64,000 nt of DNA, taken from JAUSIF01 sp040901465. GTDB taxonomy: Bacteria > Pseudomonadota > Alphaproteobacteria > Rhizobiales > Xanthobacteraceae. Below, piece by piece: positions 50,553 to 58,474 of this stretch. Every line of letters begins with the position of its first letter. The first letter of the stretch is position 1. Made by a program: the position numbers and the translations under genes. Location: assembly GCA_040901465.1 (NCBI GenBank), contig JBBDYN010000028.1, forward strand, positions 248,001 through 312,000. The letters run 5' to 3'. The notes under the pieces were generated by a model, which saw only the letters and a list, made by a program, of their open reading frames with translations, was not told where the DNA came from and searched no databases.

Positions 50553-51133
50553 CCCCGACCATCGCGAAATTTCTCTGGCTCGGCTGCGTGGTTGCCTGGT
50601 GGCTGATTCGCTTTCCCTACGAACGCAAAGCGAAGAAGGCAGCGGTCACGGCGAGCAGGCGCGACCGGCGCGAATGGATCTTGTTGGGAATTTCATTGTC
50701 CGGGCTCGGCATAGTTCCGATCGTCTATGTCTTCACGGACTTTCCGGCCTTCGCCGACCGGCCTTTCATTCCCCTGCTCGCCTGGGTCGGCGTCGTGCCC
50801 GCGCTCGCGTCGCTCGGGCTATTCTGGCGCACGCACCGCGAGCTCGGCCGCAACTGGTCCGTATCCCTCGAAGTGCGCGACAAGCACGAACTGATCACCG
50901 GCGGCGTCTATCGCTACGTGCGCCATCCCATGTACTCGGCCTTTTTTCTCTGGGCCGTCGCGCAATTCCTGCTTTTGCCGAATTGGGCGGCGGGGCTGTC
51001 CGGTCTCGTCGGGTTCGGAATTCTCTATTCCTTCCGGGTCGGCCGCGAGGAGCAACTCATGCTCGATGCGTTCGGGGATCAATACCGCGACTACATGGAG
51101 CGCACGGCCCGCATTGTGCCGTGGATTCATTGA
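50549..51133 (+). CDS. Isoprenylcysteine carboxyl methyltransferase-like membrane protein
   Basis: A 194-residue protein with about five helices. The C-terminal half has the ICMT/PEMT signature: RELGRNWSVSLEVRDKHELITGGVYRYVRHPMYSA, where RHPMY and the later EEQLMLDAFGDQYRDYMERTARIVP bind S-adenosylmethionine. Bacterial members methylate lipids or small molecules, not prenylated proteins. The start is GTG, overlapping the preceding hydrolase gene, so the two proteins probably act together. Confidence 0.87.
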   Translation: MTPTIAKFLWLGCVVAWWLIRFPYERKAKKAAVTASRRDRREWILLGISLSGLGIVPIVYVFTDFPAFADRPFIPLLAWVGVVPALASLGLFWRTHRELGRNWSVSLEVRDKHELITGGVYRYVRHPMYSAFFLWAVAQFLLLPNWAAGLSGLVGFGILYSFRVGREEQLMLDAFGDQYRDYMERTARIVPWIH

Positions 51134-51360
51134 CGCTGCCGGTATGCTCACGATCCGGGAACAGACTTTCGTCGCGCTGGCCGGTCGCTCAAACAGGCGG
51201 AACCGTCAGTGACAATTTCGCAACATCTTTGCCCGAAACTGGCGACTGCGACGCCGTGGACTAGCCGCAATTCCCGGCCCTGCCTATAAATGGGTTCCGG
51301 GCGTCTGCAGCCAGCTGCGTCCTCGGCCAAACTGGTGAACGGCAAATCGGGTCCAGAATC

Positions 51361-52287
51361 ATGCGGTATTTGCGAGCTTTCGCGACGGCGCTGTTGGCAA
51401 TTGCCCTCTCGGGGGGCATCGCGGCGGCTCAGGACAGGGCCTCGGCCGCAGCGGATGAAATCATCGTCGCACAGAAGAAGAAGCAGGCGTCGGCCCGGCG
51501 CTCGGTCGGCACCCACGTCTACCTGCTGCGCGGCTTCATGGACATTTTCTCGACCGGCATGGACGACCTCGGCGCCAAACTCAATCGCCGCGGTATCCGC
51601 GCGAGCGTGCACGGTCACGGCGAATATCAGAGTCTCGCCGAAGGCATCGCCAGCCGCTACCGCGCTGGCCAGCGCGAGAGCGTCGTGATCATCGGCCATT
51701 CGCTCGGCGCCAATGCCGCCTTCCAGATGGCCGAGCAGCTTGGCGAAAACAAGATTCCCGTGCCGCTCATCATCACCTACGACCCCACGGCGGCGATGAC
51801 CGCGAGCGCCAATGTCGCGCGCGTCGTGAACTTCTATGCGTCGAACAACGGCTGGGGTGTGTCGGTCGCGCGCGGGCCGGGCTTCCGCGGCGCTCTCAGC
51901 AATATCGACCTGTCGCGCCGCGGCGAGATCGGCCACACCGACATCGACAAGTCGCCGAGCCTGCACGCCCAGTCGATCGGCTATATCCAGTCGATCGGGG
52001 GTGGCAGCCGTTCCACGTCGACGGGCGACAAGCCGAAGTCCGACGGCAACGACCACGAGAGCAAGAAGGCGGATGAGACGAAAGCCGCCGCGAAGGACTC
52101 GGAGAAGCCGGAGGCTGCCGCAACAACTGCCTCGGTGACGCCGGATGTCGACCGGAAGATCGATGCAAAGGCGGACGCGAAGCCGGCCGACACGAGGACC
52201 GACATCAAGGCCGACGCAAGACCCGACGCGAAGCCGGCCGCTGAGAAGACCGCCGCCTCCGCTCCGGCCGCCTCGACCAGCAACTAG
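51361..52287 (+). CDS. Secreted alpha/beta-hydrolase-like protein with charged tail
   Basis: A 308-residue protein with signal peptide (residues 1-24, ending GIAAAQ). The catalytic-like core runs to about residue 225: VYLLRGFMDIFSTGMDDLGAKL, then GHSLG with S114. The last 80 residues are a low-complexity Lys/Asp/Ala/Pro tail with repeats of KADAKPA/KADARPDA. Similar proteins exist in Rhizobiales as hypothetical lipases. It lies 227 bases after the ICMT gene. Nothing else is visible in that gap. Confidence 0.75.
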   Translation: MRYLRAFATALLAIALSGGIAAAQDRASAAADEIIVAQKKKQASARRSVGTHVYLLRGFMDIFSTGMDDLGAKLNRRGIRASVHGHGEYQSLAEGIASRYRAGQRESVVIIGHSLGANAAFQMAEQLGENKIPVPLIITYDPTAAMTASANVARVVNFYASNNGWGVSVARGPGFRGALSNIDLSRRGEIGHTDIDKSPSLHAQSIGYIQSIGGGSRSTSTGDKPKSDGNDHESKKADETKAAAKDSEKPEAAATTASVTPDVDRKIDAKADAKPADTRTDIKADARPDAKPAAEKTAASAPAASTSN

Positions 52288-52370
52288 CCGACGCCGCCTG
52301 GCTGCGTGCCGCTTTCGGCGCGTAACGGCGCTCGCTTGAACGCGGACGCTTGAGCGCGTACCGGAGAAGA

Positions 52371-53918
52371 ATGGCAGGGCGGCATCCCGCGCAGGCCGAA
52401 GTCATCGCCTTTCTCGCCGACCCGACGACGCATGGGCTCGGCAAGGACGAGGTGAAGCGCATCGACACGCATGGTGCAATCGTCTTTCTCGCGGGAAAGC
52501 GCGTCTACAAGATCAAGCGCGCGGTGAAATATCCCTATCTCGACTATTCGACCGTCGCGAAGCGCGCGGCTGCGTGCCGCGCCGAGCTTGAGGCAAACCG
52601 GCCGTTTGCGCCCGAACTTTATCTCGATGTCATAGCAATCGTGCAAAAGAAAGACGGCAAGCTCGCGCTTGGCGGCAAGGGCGAACCGCTCGACTGGGCT
52701 GTGCTGATGCGTCGTTTCGACGAGAGCGCGACGCTCGATCATGTCGCCGAGCGCGGCGGCATCGATGATGCGCTCGCGCGTGCGCTCGGCGAAGCAGTAG
52801 CCGCCGCCCATGCGAAAGCGCCGGCGTTCCCTGTGGCGTCGTGGATTGAAGCGCTCGGCCGCTTCGTCGACGACGAGATGACCGCGCTCTATGGCGCGCA
52901 CGACGTAGTTCCAAGCGCGGAGGCCATTGCGCTCGGCGAGGCCCTGCGCGCGAGTCTCGCGCGCATCGCGCTGCTCCTGTTCGCGCGTGGTGACGCCGGT
53001 TACGTTCGCCGCGGCCACGGCGACCTGCATCTTCGCAACGTGGCGCTGATCGACGGCAGGCCGGTCCTGTTCGACGCGCTCGAATTCGATCCGGTGGTCG
53101 CCGCGGGCGACGAACTTTACGATCTCGCATTCCTCCTGATGGATTTGCTCGCGCGCAAGCTCGACCGTGCGGCCAACATCGTGTTCAACCGGTATCTGCT
53201 TGCGAGCGGCCACGACGCGCATCTCGATGCGCTTGGCGCGCTCCCGTTCTTTCTCGCGCTACGCGCGGCGATCCGCGGCCGCGTCGCCCTCGACAAGCGC
53301 AAGCTCGTGCAGGGAAAGGAGCGCGCCGCGGCCGAATCCGAAGCGAGGGAATACGTGGTGCTTGCTGCGCGGCTGATCGCGCCGCCGCAACCCAAACTCA
53401 TCGCAATCGGCGGCCTTTCCGGCACCGGCAAGACGACGATCGGAATGGGGTTCGCGCCGGCGCTTCCTCCGGCGCCCGGCGCCGTGCATCTGCGCTCCGA
53501 TATTGAGCGCAAGCGTCTCGCCGGCGTGGGCGAACTCGAACGCCTGCCGCCCGACATCTATACGCCCGAGTCCACGGAGCGCGTCTATGCGCGGATCAAC
53601 GGATTGGCCAAGCGTGTGCTCGCGGCCGGCCACTCCGCCTTGGTCGATGCGGTACACGCCCGGCCCGACGAACGCGACGCCGTGGAAAAGGTCGCGAGAG
53701 AGGCAGGCGTGGCCTTTGAAGGCATCTGGTTGGAGCTGTCGTTGGGGGATCGCGTCCGCCGCGTGAGCGCCCGCAAAGGCGACGCTTCCGACGCCGACGC
53801 GGCGGTTGCGCGCGCCCAGGAGCAATACGACCCGGGCGAGATCGGCTGGCACCGCGTCGATGCGGCGGGCACCGCCGACGAAGTGGTGAAAAGAGCGCGT
53901 CGGCCGCTGGGAAGTTGA
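52371..53918 (+). CDS. Fused aminoglycoside-phosphotransferase-like / P-loop kinase protein
   Basis: A 515-residue two-domain protein. Residues about 1-320 resemble an APH-type kinase: HGAIVFLAGKRVYKIKRAVKYPYLDYS, then the catalytic loop RGHGDLHLRNV and the metal-binding FDALEFDPVVAAGD. The C-terminal domain has Walker A GGLSGTGKTT with K354, like small-molecule or gluconate kinases. This fusion is a known widespread family whose substrate is unknown; antibiotic resistance should not be assumed. The ATG at 52371 has GGAGAAGA directly upstream, favoured over a TTG at 52350. Confidence 0.85.
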   Translation: MAGRHPAQAEVIAFLADPTTHGLGKDEVKRIDTHGAIVFLAGKRVYKIKRAVKYPYLDYSTVAKRAAACRAELEANRPFAPELYLDVIAIVQKKDGKLALGGKGEPLDWAVLMRRFDESATLDHVAERGGIDDALARALGEAVAAAHAKAPAFPVASWIEALGRFVDDEMTALYGAHDVVPSAEAIALGEALRASLARIALLLFARGDAGYVRRGHGDLHLRNVALIDGRPVLFDALEFDPVVAAGDELYDLAFLLMDLLARKLDRAANIVFNRYLLASGHDAHLDALGALPFFLALRAAIRGRVALDKRKLVQGKERAAAESEAREYVVLAARLIAPPQPKLIAIGGLSGTGKTTIGMGFAPALPPAPGAVHLRSDIERKRLAGVGELERLPPDIYTPESTERVYARINGLAKRVLAAGHSALVDAVHARPDERDAVEKVAREAGVAFEGIWLELSLGDRVRRVSARKGDASDADAAVARAQEQYDPGEIGWHRVDAAGTADEVVKRARRPLGS

Positions 53919-53931
53919 ATTGACCACAAGT

Positions 53932-54110
53932 GTCATTCCGGGGCGCCATCCCAAGTCGGCTGTTGCCGACTTGGGCAATTTTGAATCCTGATCTCGGGTA
54001 AACTCGAGATCAGGTGCGGCGAGCCCGGAATCCATGACCCCGGTGGTCACGATTCGCGCAGGTGTTCATGGATTCCGGGTTCGCGGCCATCGGCCGCGCT
54101 CCGGAATGAG
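53932..54110. repeat. Nested triple-hairpin intergenic repeat
   Basis: The outer arms are TCATTCCGG at the start and CCGGAATGA at the end. Inside are three perfect hairpins: CCCAAGTCGGC-TGTT-GCCGACTTGGG (53950-53975), CCTGATCTCG/CGAGATCAGG (53987-54014) and CCCGGAATCCATGA/TCATGGATTCCGGG (54024-54079). The unit looks like a folded mobile-type palindrome of the rhizobial intergenic class. It separates the kinase gene from glcD. Confidence 0.8.
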
Positions 54111-54170
54111 GGAGAGAGATGCGGCGCCGCAGAGTTCGCAATCTGCTAATCTCCCGGCCGGAGGATTCCC

Positions 54171-55661
54171 ATGGTCGCCATGCCCGCCCTCGACCAGTCC
54201 GTGCTCGCGCGCCGCGCCGAGATCGTGGCCGCGCTGCGCGCGATCGTGCCGGGCGAGGGCGTGATCGACAGCGAAGTCGGCATGCGGCCCTTTGAAACCG
54301 ACGGGCTCACCGCCTATCGCCAGCTCCCGATGGTTGTCGTGCTGCCCGAGACGACCGCGCAGGTCTCCAAGATTCTCCGTTATTGCCATGAGCACGGCGT
54401 CAAGGTCGTCCCGCGCGGCGCCGGCACTTCGCTCTCCGGCGGCGCGCTACCGCTCGGCGACGGGGTCCTCCTCGGCCTCTCCAAGTTCAACCGCATCCTC
54501 GAGATCGACTATGCGAACCGCGTCGCCGTGGTCCAGCCGGGCGTGACCAATCTCGGCATCTCGAACGCGGTGGCCGACGCGGACTTCTACTACGCACCCG
54601 ATCCGTCCTCGCAGATCGCCTGCACCATCGGCGGCAACGTCGCCGAGAATTCCGGCGGCGTGCATTGCCTGAAATACGGCATGACCACGAACAACATTCT
54701 CGGCGTCGAGATGGTGCTGATCGACGGCGAGATCATTCGCATCGGCGGCAAGCATCTCGACTCCGGCGGCTACGACCTGTTGGCGCTCATCTGCGGCTCT
54801 GAAGGCCTGCTCGGCGTCGTCACCGAAGTGACCGTCCGCATCCTGAAAAATCCTGAGACGGCGCGCGCCGTCCTCGTCGGCTTCCCGTCGTCGGAACAGG
54901 CGGGCGATTGCGTGGCGAAAATCATCGGCGCCGGCATCATTCCAGGCGGCATGGAGATGATGGACCGCCCGGCGATCCATGCGGCCGAAGCCTTCGTTCA
55001 CGCCGGCTATCCGCTCGACGTGGAAGCATTGCTCATCGTCGAGCTCGACGGACCCGAAGCCGAGGTCGATCATCTACTTGATCGCGTCAGCGAGATCGCA
55101 AGCGCTTGCGGCGCGACCGTCTTGCGCGCGTCCACTTCGGAAGAAGAGCGGCTCAAGTTCTGGGCCGGCCGCAAGGCGGCGTTCCCGGCCGTCGGCCGCA
55201 TCGCGCCCGACTATTACTGCATGGACGGCACGATCCCGCGCGGTAGGCTGCCGCAAGTGCTCACCCGCATCCGCGAACTGTCGGAGAAGTACCGCCTGCA
55301 GGTCGCGAACGTCTTCCATGCCGGCGACGGCAATCTGCATCCGCTCATTCTCTATGATGCGAACAAGGCCGACGAGCTCGATCGTGCCGAGAAATTCGGC
55401 GCCGACATCCTGCGCTGCTGCGTCGAGGTCGGCGGCGTGCTGACGGGGGAGCACGGCGTCGGCGTGGAGAAGCGCGATCTGATGCCGGTCATGTTTTCCG
55501 AGGCCGATCTCGCGCAGCAACAGCGCGTGAAGTGCGCCTTCGACGCCAACGGCCTGCTCAATCCCGGCAAGGTGTTTCCCACGCTGCACCGCTGCGCCGA
55601 GCTCGGCCGCGTGCACGTGCACGCGGGCAAGGTGCCGTTTCCGGATCTGCCGCGGTTCTGA
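54171..55661 (+). CDS. glcD: Glycolate oxidase FAD subunit GlcD
   Basis: A 496-residue FAD-linked oxidase subunit of glycolate dehydrogenase, oxidising glycolate (and often lactate) to glyoxylate. The PCMH-type FAD domain shows VPRGAGTSLSGGALPLGDGV and GGNVAENSGGVHCLKYG, and the C-terminal substrate domain has NVFHAGDGNLHPLI and LTGEHGVGVEKRDLM. The ATG at 54171 follows GGAGGATTCCC. It overlaps glcE by one base. Confidence 0.94.
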   Translation: MVAMPALDQSVLARRAEIVAALRAIVPGEGVIDSEVGMRPFETDGLTAYRQLPMVVVLPETTAQVSKILRYCHEHGVKVVPRGAGTSLSGGALPLGDGVLLGLSKFNRILEIDYANRVAVVQPGVTNLGISNAVADADFYYAPDPSSQIACTIGGNVAENSGGVHCLKYGMTTNNILGVEMVLIDGEIIRIGGKHLDSGGYDLLALICGSEGLLGVVTEVTVRILKNPETARAVLVGFPSSEQAGDCVAKIIGAGIIPGGMEMMDRPAIHAAEAFVHAGYPLDVEALLIVELDGPEAEVDHLLDRVSEIASACGATVLRASTSEEERLKFWAGRKAAFPAVGRIAPDYYCMDGTIPRGRLPQVLTRIRELSEKYRLQVANVFHAGDGNLHPLILYDANKADELDRAEKFGADILRCCVEVGGVLTGEHGVGVEKRDLMPVMFSEADLAQQQRVKCAFDANGLLNPGKVFPTLHRCAELGRVHVHAGKVPFPDLPRF

Positions 55662-56878
55662 TGACCGACGTCCTCAAGCCCCGCGACGAAGCCGATATCG
55701 TCGAAGCGCTCGCCTGGGCCGCGGCCGAGGGCAAGACGCTCGAGGTCGTCGGCCATGGCAGCAAGCGCGCGATCGGCCGCGCCGCGCAGACCGATTTCAC
55801 GCTCGATGTCTCGGGCATCGCGGGCGTCGACCTTTATGAGCCCGACGAACTGATCCTTTCGGTGAAGGCGGGCACGCCGGTGGCGGAAATCGAAAAGCTG
55901 CTCGCGCAAAACAATCAGGAGCTCGCCTTCGAGCCCCTGGATTGCGGTCGGCTCTTGGGTGGCACGGCGGGCAGAGGCACGCTTGGCGGCATGCTTTCCG
56001 CGAATTTGTCGGGCCCGCGCCGCATCAAGGCCGGCGCGGCGCGCGACTTCTCGCTTGGCGTGCACGCGGTCTCCGGTCGCGGCGAGCGCTTCAAGTCCGG
56101 CGGCCGCGTCGTCAAAAACGTCACCGGTTACGACCTGTCGAAACTGATCGCCGGGTCGTGGGGCACGCTCGCGGTGCTGACCGACGTCACGATCAAGGTG
56201 CTGCCGCGCGCCGAGGACAGCGAGACCGTGCTCCTGCTCGGCCTCGACGACGCGCGCGCGATCGAAGCCATGAGTGCCGCCATGGGGTCGTCTTGCGAGG
56301 TCTCGGCGGCGGCGCATCTGCCGGGGCGTGTGGCGGCGAAGATCCCGGTTCGCGCGGTCGGCGGCGCGGGGCGGTCGGTGACGGCGCTCCGCCTCGAAGG
56401 CATCCCCGTTTCCATTGCCTACCGCCGCGGCAAGCTCGAGGCGATCCTGCGCCCGTTCGGTCTGCTCGCAGTCCTGCGCGCGGACGAATGCCGCGCCTTC
56501 TGGCACGCCGTGCGCGACGTCATCCCCTTCGCCGACGGCTCGCAACACGCGGTGTGGCGCATCTCGTCGGCCCCGTCCGATGGCGCGCGCGTCGCCGCCG
56601 CTATCGCGAGCGCGACCGGCGCCGAGATTTTCTACGACTGGGCCGGCGGCCTCGTCTGGGCCGCCATGCCGACCACGACCACCGAGGAGTCGGCCGTCCG
56701 CGCCGCGCTCGGCGGGCGTGGCCACGCGCTCCTCGTCCGCGCCGAACCGGCCGCGCGCGCGAGCGCGGCCGTGTTCGAGCCGGTCGATCCAAGCCTTGCG
56801 GCGCTCTCGCGCCGCCTGAAGGAGAGCTTCGACCCCAAGGGTATCCTAAATCCGGGGCGCATTTATGCCGGGGTTTGA
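55661..56878 (+). CDS. glcE: Glycolate oxidase subunit GlcE
   Basis: A 405-residue second FAD-binding subunit. It has the shorter PCMH domain of GlcE: VVGHGSKRAIGR, LLGGTAGRGTLGGMLSANLSGPRR and FKSGGRVVKNVTGYDLSKL. It ends FDPKGILNPGRIYAGV, the family C-terminus. The start ATG overlaps the glcD TGA by one base, so the subunits are co-translated. Confidence 0.93.
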   Translation: MTDVLKPRDEADIVEALAWAAAEGKTLEVVGHGSKRAIGRAAQTDFTLDVSGIAGVDLYEPDELILSVKAGTPVAEIEKLLAQNNQELAFEPLDCGRLLGGTAGRGTLGGMLSANLSGPRRIKAGAARDFSLGVHAVSGRGERFKSGGRVVKNVTGYDLSKLIAGSWGTLAVLTDVTIKVLPRAEDSETVLLLGLDDARAIEAMSAAMGSSCEVSAAAHLPGRVAAKIPVRAVGGAGRSVTALRLEGIPVSIAYRRGKLEAILRPFGLLAVLRADECRAFWHAVRDVIPFADGSQHAVWRISSAPSDGARVAAAIASATGAEIFYDWAGGLVWAAMPTTTTEESAVRAALGGRGHALLVRAEPAARASAAVFEPVDPSLAALSRRLKESFDPKGILNPGRIYAGV

Positions 56879-57017
56879 ACTTAAATCAGTTTCCGAGCGA
56901 CTCAGGCGACATTGCGCGGAATCGATACCTTGGCATCCGCCGATAAATGCCTGAAATGACTCATGGAAACGCACCCGGCTAGCTCCCTCCGAACGTGTTG
57001 AATCGATATCTGAAGAC

Positions 57018-58331
57018 ATGCAGACCAATTTCTCGCTCACCCAGCTCGCCGACCCGAACATCGCGGTGGCAGACAAGATTCTGCGCGCGTGCGTCCACTG
57101 CGGATTCTGCCTGGCGACTTGCCCAACCTACGTGCTGCTCGGCGACGAGCTCGATAGCCCGCGCGGCCGCATTTACCTGATCAAGGAGATGCTGGAGCAC
57201 GACCGCCCGGCGACCGCCGAGGACACGCTGCATATCGACCGCTGCCTGTCGTGCCTCGCCTGCATGACGACGTGCCCGTCCGGCGTCCATTACATGCACC
57301 TCGTCGACCACGCCCGCGGCCATATCGAAAAGACCTATCGCCGACCTCTTCTCGATCGGCTCCGGCGCGAATTTCTCGCCCGGCTGATGCCGTATCCCGC
57401 GCGCTTTCGCCTCTCGCTCTTCGCGGCCGCGCTCGGCAAGCCGTTCGCGCCCCTCTTTAATGTGCTCGGAATGAAGCGTCTCGACGCGATGCTTACGCTC
57501 GCCCCCTGGCTGCCGCCGCGCGGGTCAGAGTTTCCCGCCTCCGGCGTCGTTCCGGCACAAGGGACTCGCACGGGCCGCGTCGCCCTCATGTCCGGATGCG
57601 TCGACCAGGTGGCCGCGCCGAATATCCGCGACGCCACCATTCGCCTGCTCACCCGCCACGGCGTCGAGGTCGTGCTTGCCGAGGGGGAAGGCTGCTGCGG
57701 CTCGCTCTCGCATCACATGGGTCGCGAGCACGAGGCGCTCGATTTCGTTCGCAACAACGTCGATGCCTGGACGCGAGAGATCGACGGCGAGGGCATCGAC
57801 GCAATTCTGATCACGGCATCGGGATGCGGTACCACCGTGAAGGACTACGGCTTCATGCTGCGCCTCGACCCAGCCTATGCGGGGAAGGCCGCGCGCGTAT
57901 CCGCGCTCACGCGCGACGTCTCAGAATATCTCGCGATCCTCGACCCCCCGCCACCGCCGCAAGCGAGCGGCTTGCGCGTTGCTTATCACTCGGCCTGCTC
58001 CATGCAGCATGGCCAGAATGTCACCCACGAGCCGAAGGCGCTCCTCGCCCGCGCCGGCTTCGATGTGAAGGACGTGCCCGAGGGACATCTCTGCTGCGGC
58101 TCGGCCGGCACCTACAACCTGCTGCAGCCGGAAATCGCCGTGCGTCTGCGCGATCGCAAGGTCGCTAACATCGAGAGCATCCGTCCGCAGATTGTCGCGA
58201 CCGGCAATATCGGCTGCATGACGCAGATCGGCTCCGGCACCGCGATCCCGGTCGTGCATACGGTCGAATTGCTCGACTGGGCGACCGGCGGGCCCGTGCC
58301 TGGGGCAATTTCCACGACCAAGTTCGCCTAA
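57018..58331 (+). CDS. glcF: Glycolate oxidase Fe-S subunit GlcF
   Basis: A 437-residue electron-transfer subunit with two [4Fe-4S] motifs, C25-x2-C28-x2-C31-x3-C35 (CVHCGFCLATC) and C76-x2-C79-x2-C82-x3-C86, then two CCG domains (GCCGSLSHHMGRE, HLCCGSAGTYNLL). It passes electrons from GlcD/E to the quinone pool. It lies 139 bases after glcE, so it may have an additional promoter, but gene order supports one operon. Confidence 0.94.
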   Translation: MQTNFSLTQLADPNIAVADKILRACVHCGFCLATCPTYVLLGDELDSPRGRIYLIKEMLEHDRPATAEDTLHIDRCLSCLACMTTCPSGVHYMHLVDHARGHIEKTYRRPLLDRLRREFLARLMPYPARFRLSLFAAALGKPFAPLFNVLGMKRLDAMLTLAPWLPPRGSEFPASGVVPAQGTRTGRVALMSGCVDQVAAPNIRDATIRLLTRHGVEVVLAEGEGCCGSLSHHMGREHEALDFVRNNVDAWTREIDGEGIDAILITASGCGTTVKDYGFMLRLDPAYAGKAARVSALTRDVSEYLAILDPPPPPQASGLRVAYHSACSMQHGQNVTHEPKALLARAGFDVKDVPEGHLCCGSAGTYNLLQPEIAVRLRDRKVANIESIRPQIVATGNIGCMTQIGSGTAIPVVHTVELLDWATGGPVPGAISTTKFA

Positions 58332-58474
58332 TGTCGCGTGGCGCGGTCCGCGGCGCCTGCTACAAAGTCCAGGCGCGCCGGCCAGCGGAACGGCGCGAAT
58401 GATCAGCGTTGCAGCGGAAATGTGCTGGTCCCCGGCACGCGAATTGCTTGAAGATGGGATTGAGGAGATTGACG

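Noticed and set aside
52371..53918. Aminoglycoside-resistance enzyme
   Set aside because: The APH-like part is fused to a P-loop kinase domain, a widespread housekeeping-type family; nothing indicates drug resistance.
55352..56725. 457-codon minus-strand frame opposite glcD/glcE
   Set aside because: Antisense shadow of well-recognised oxidase genes.
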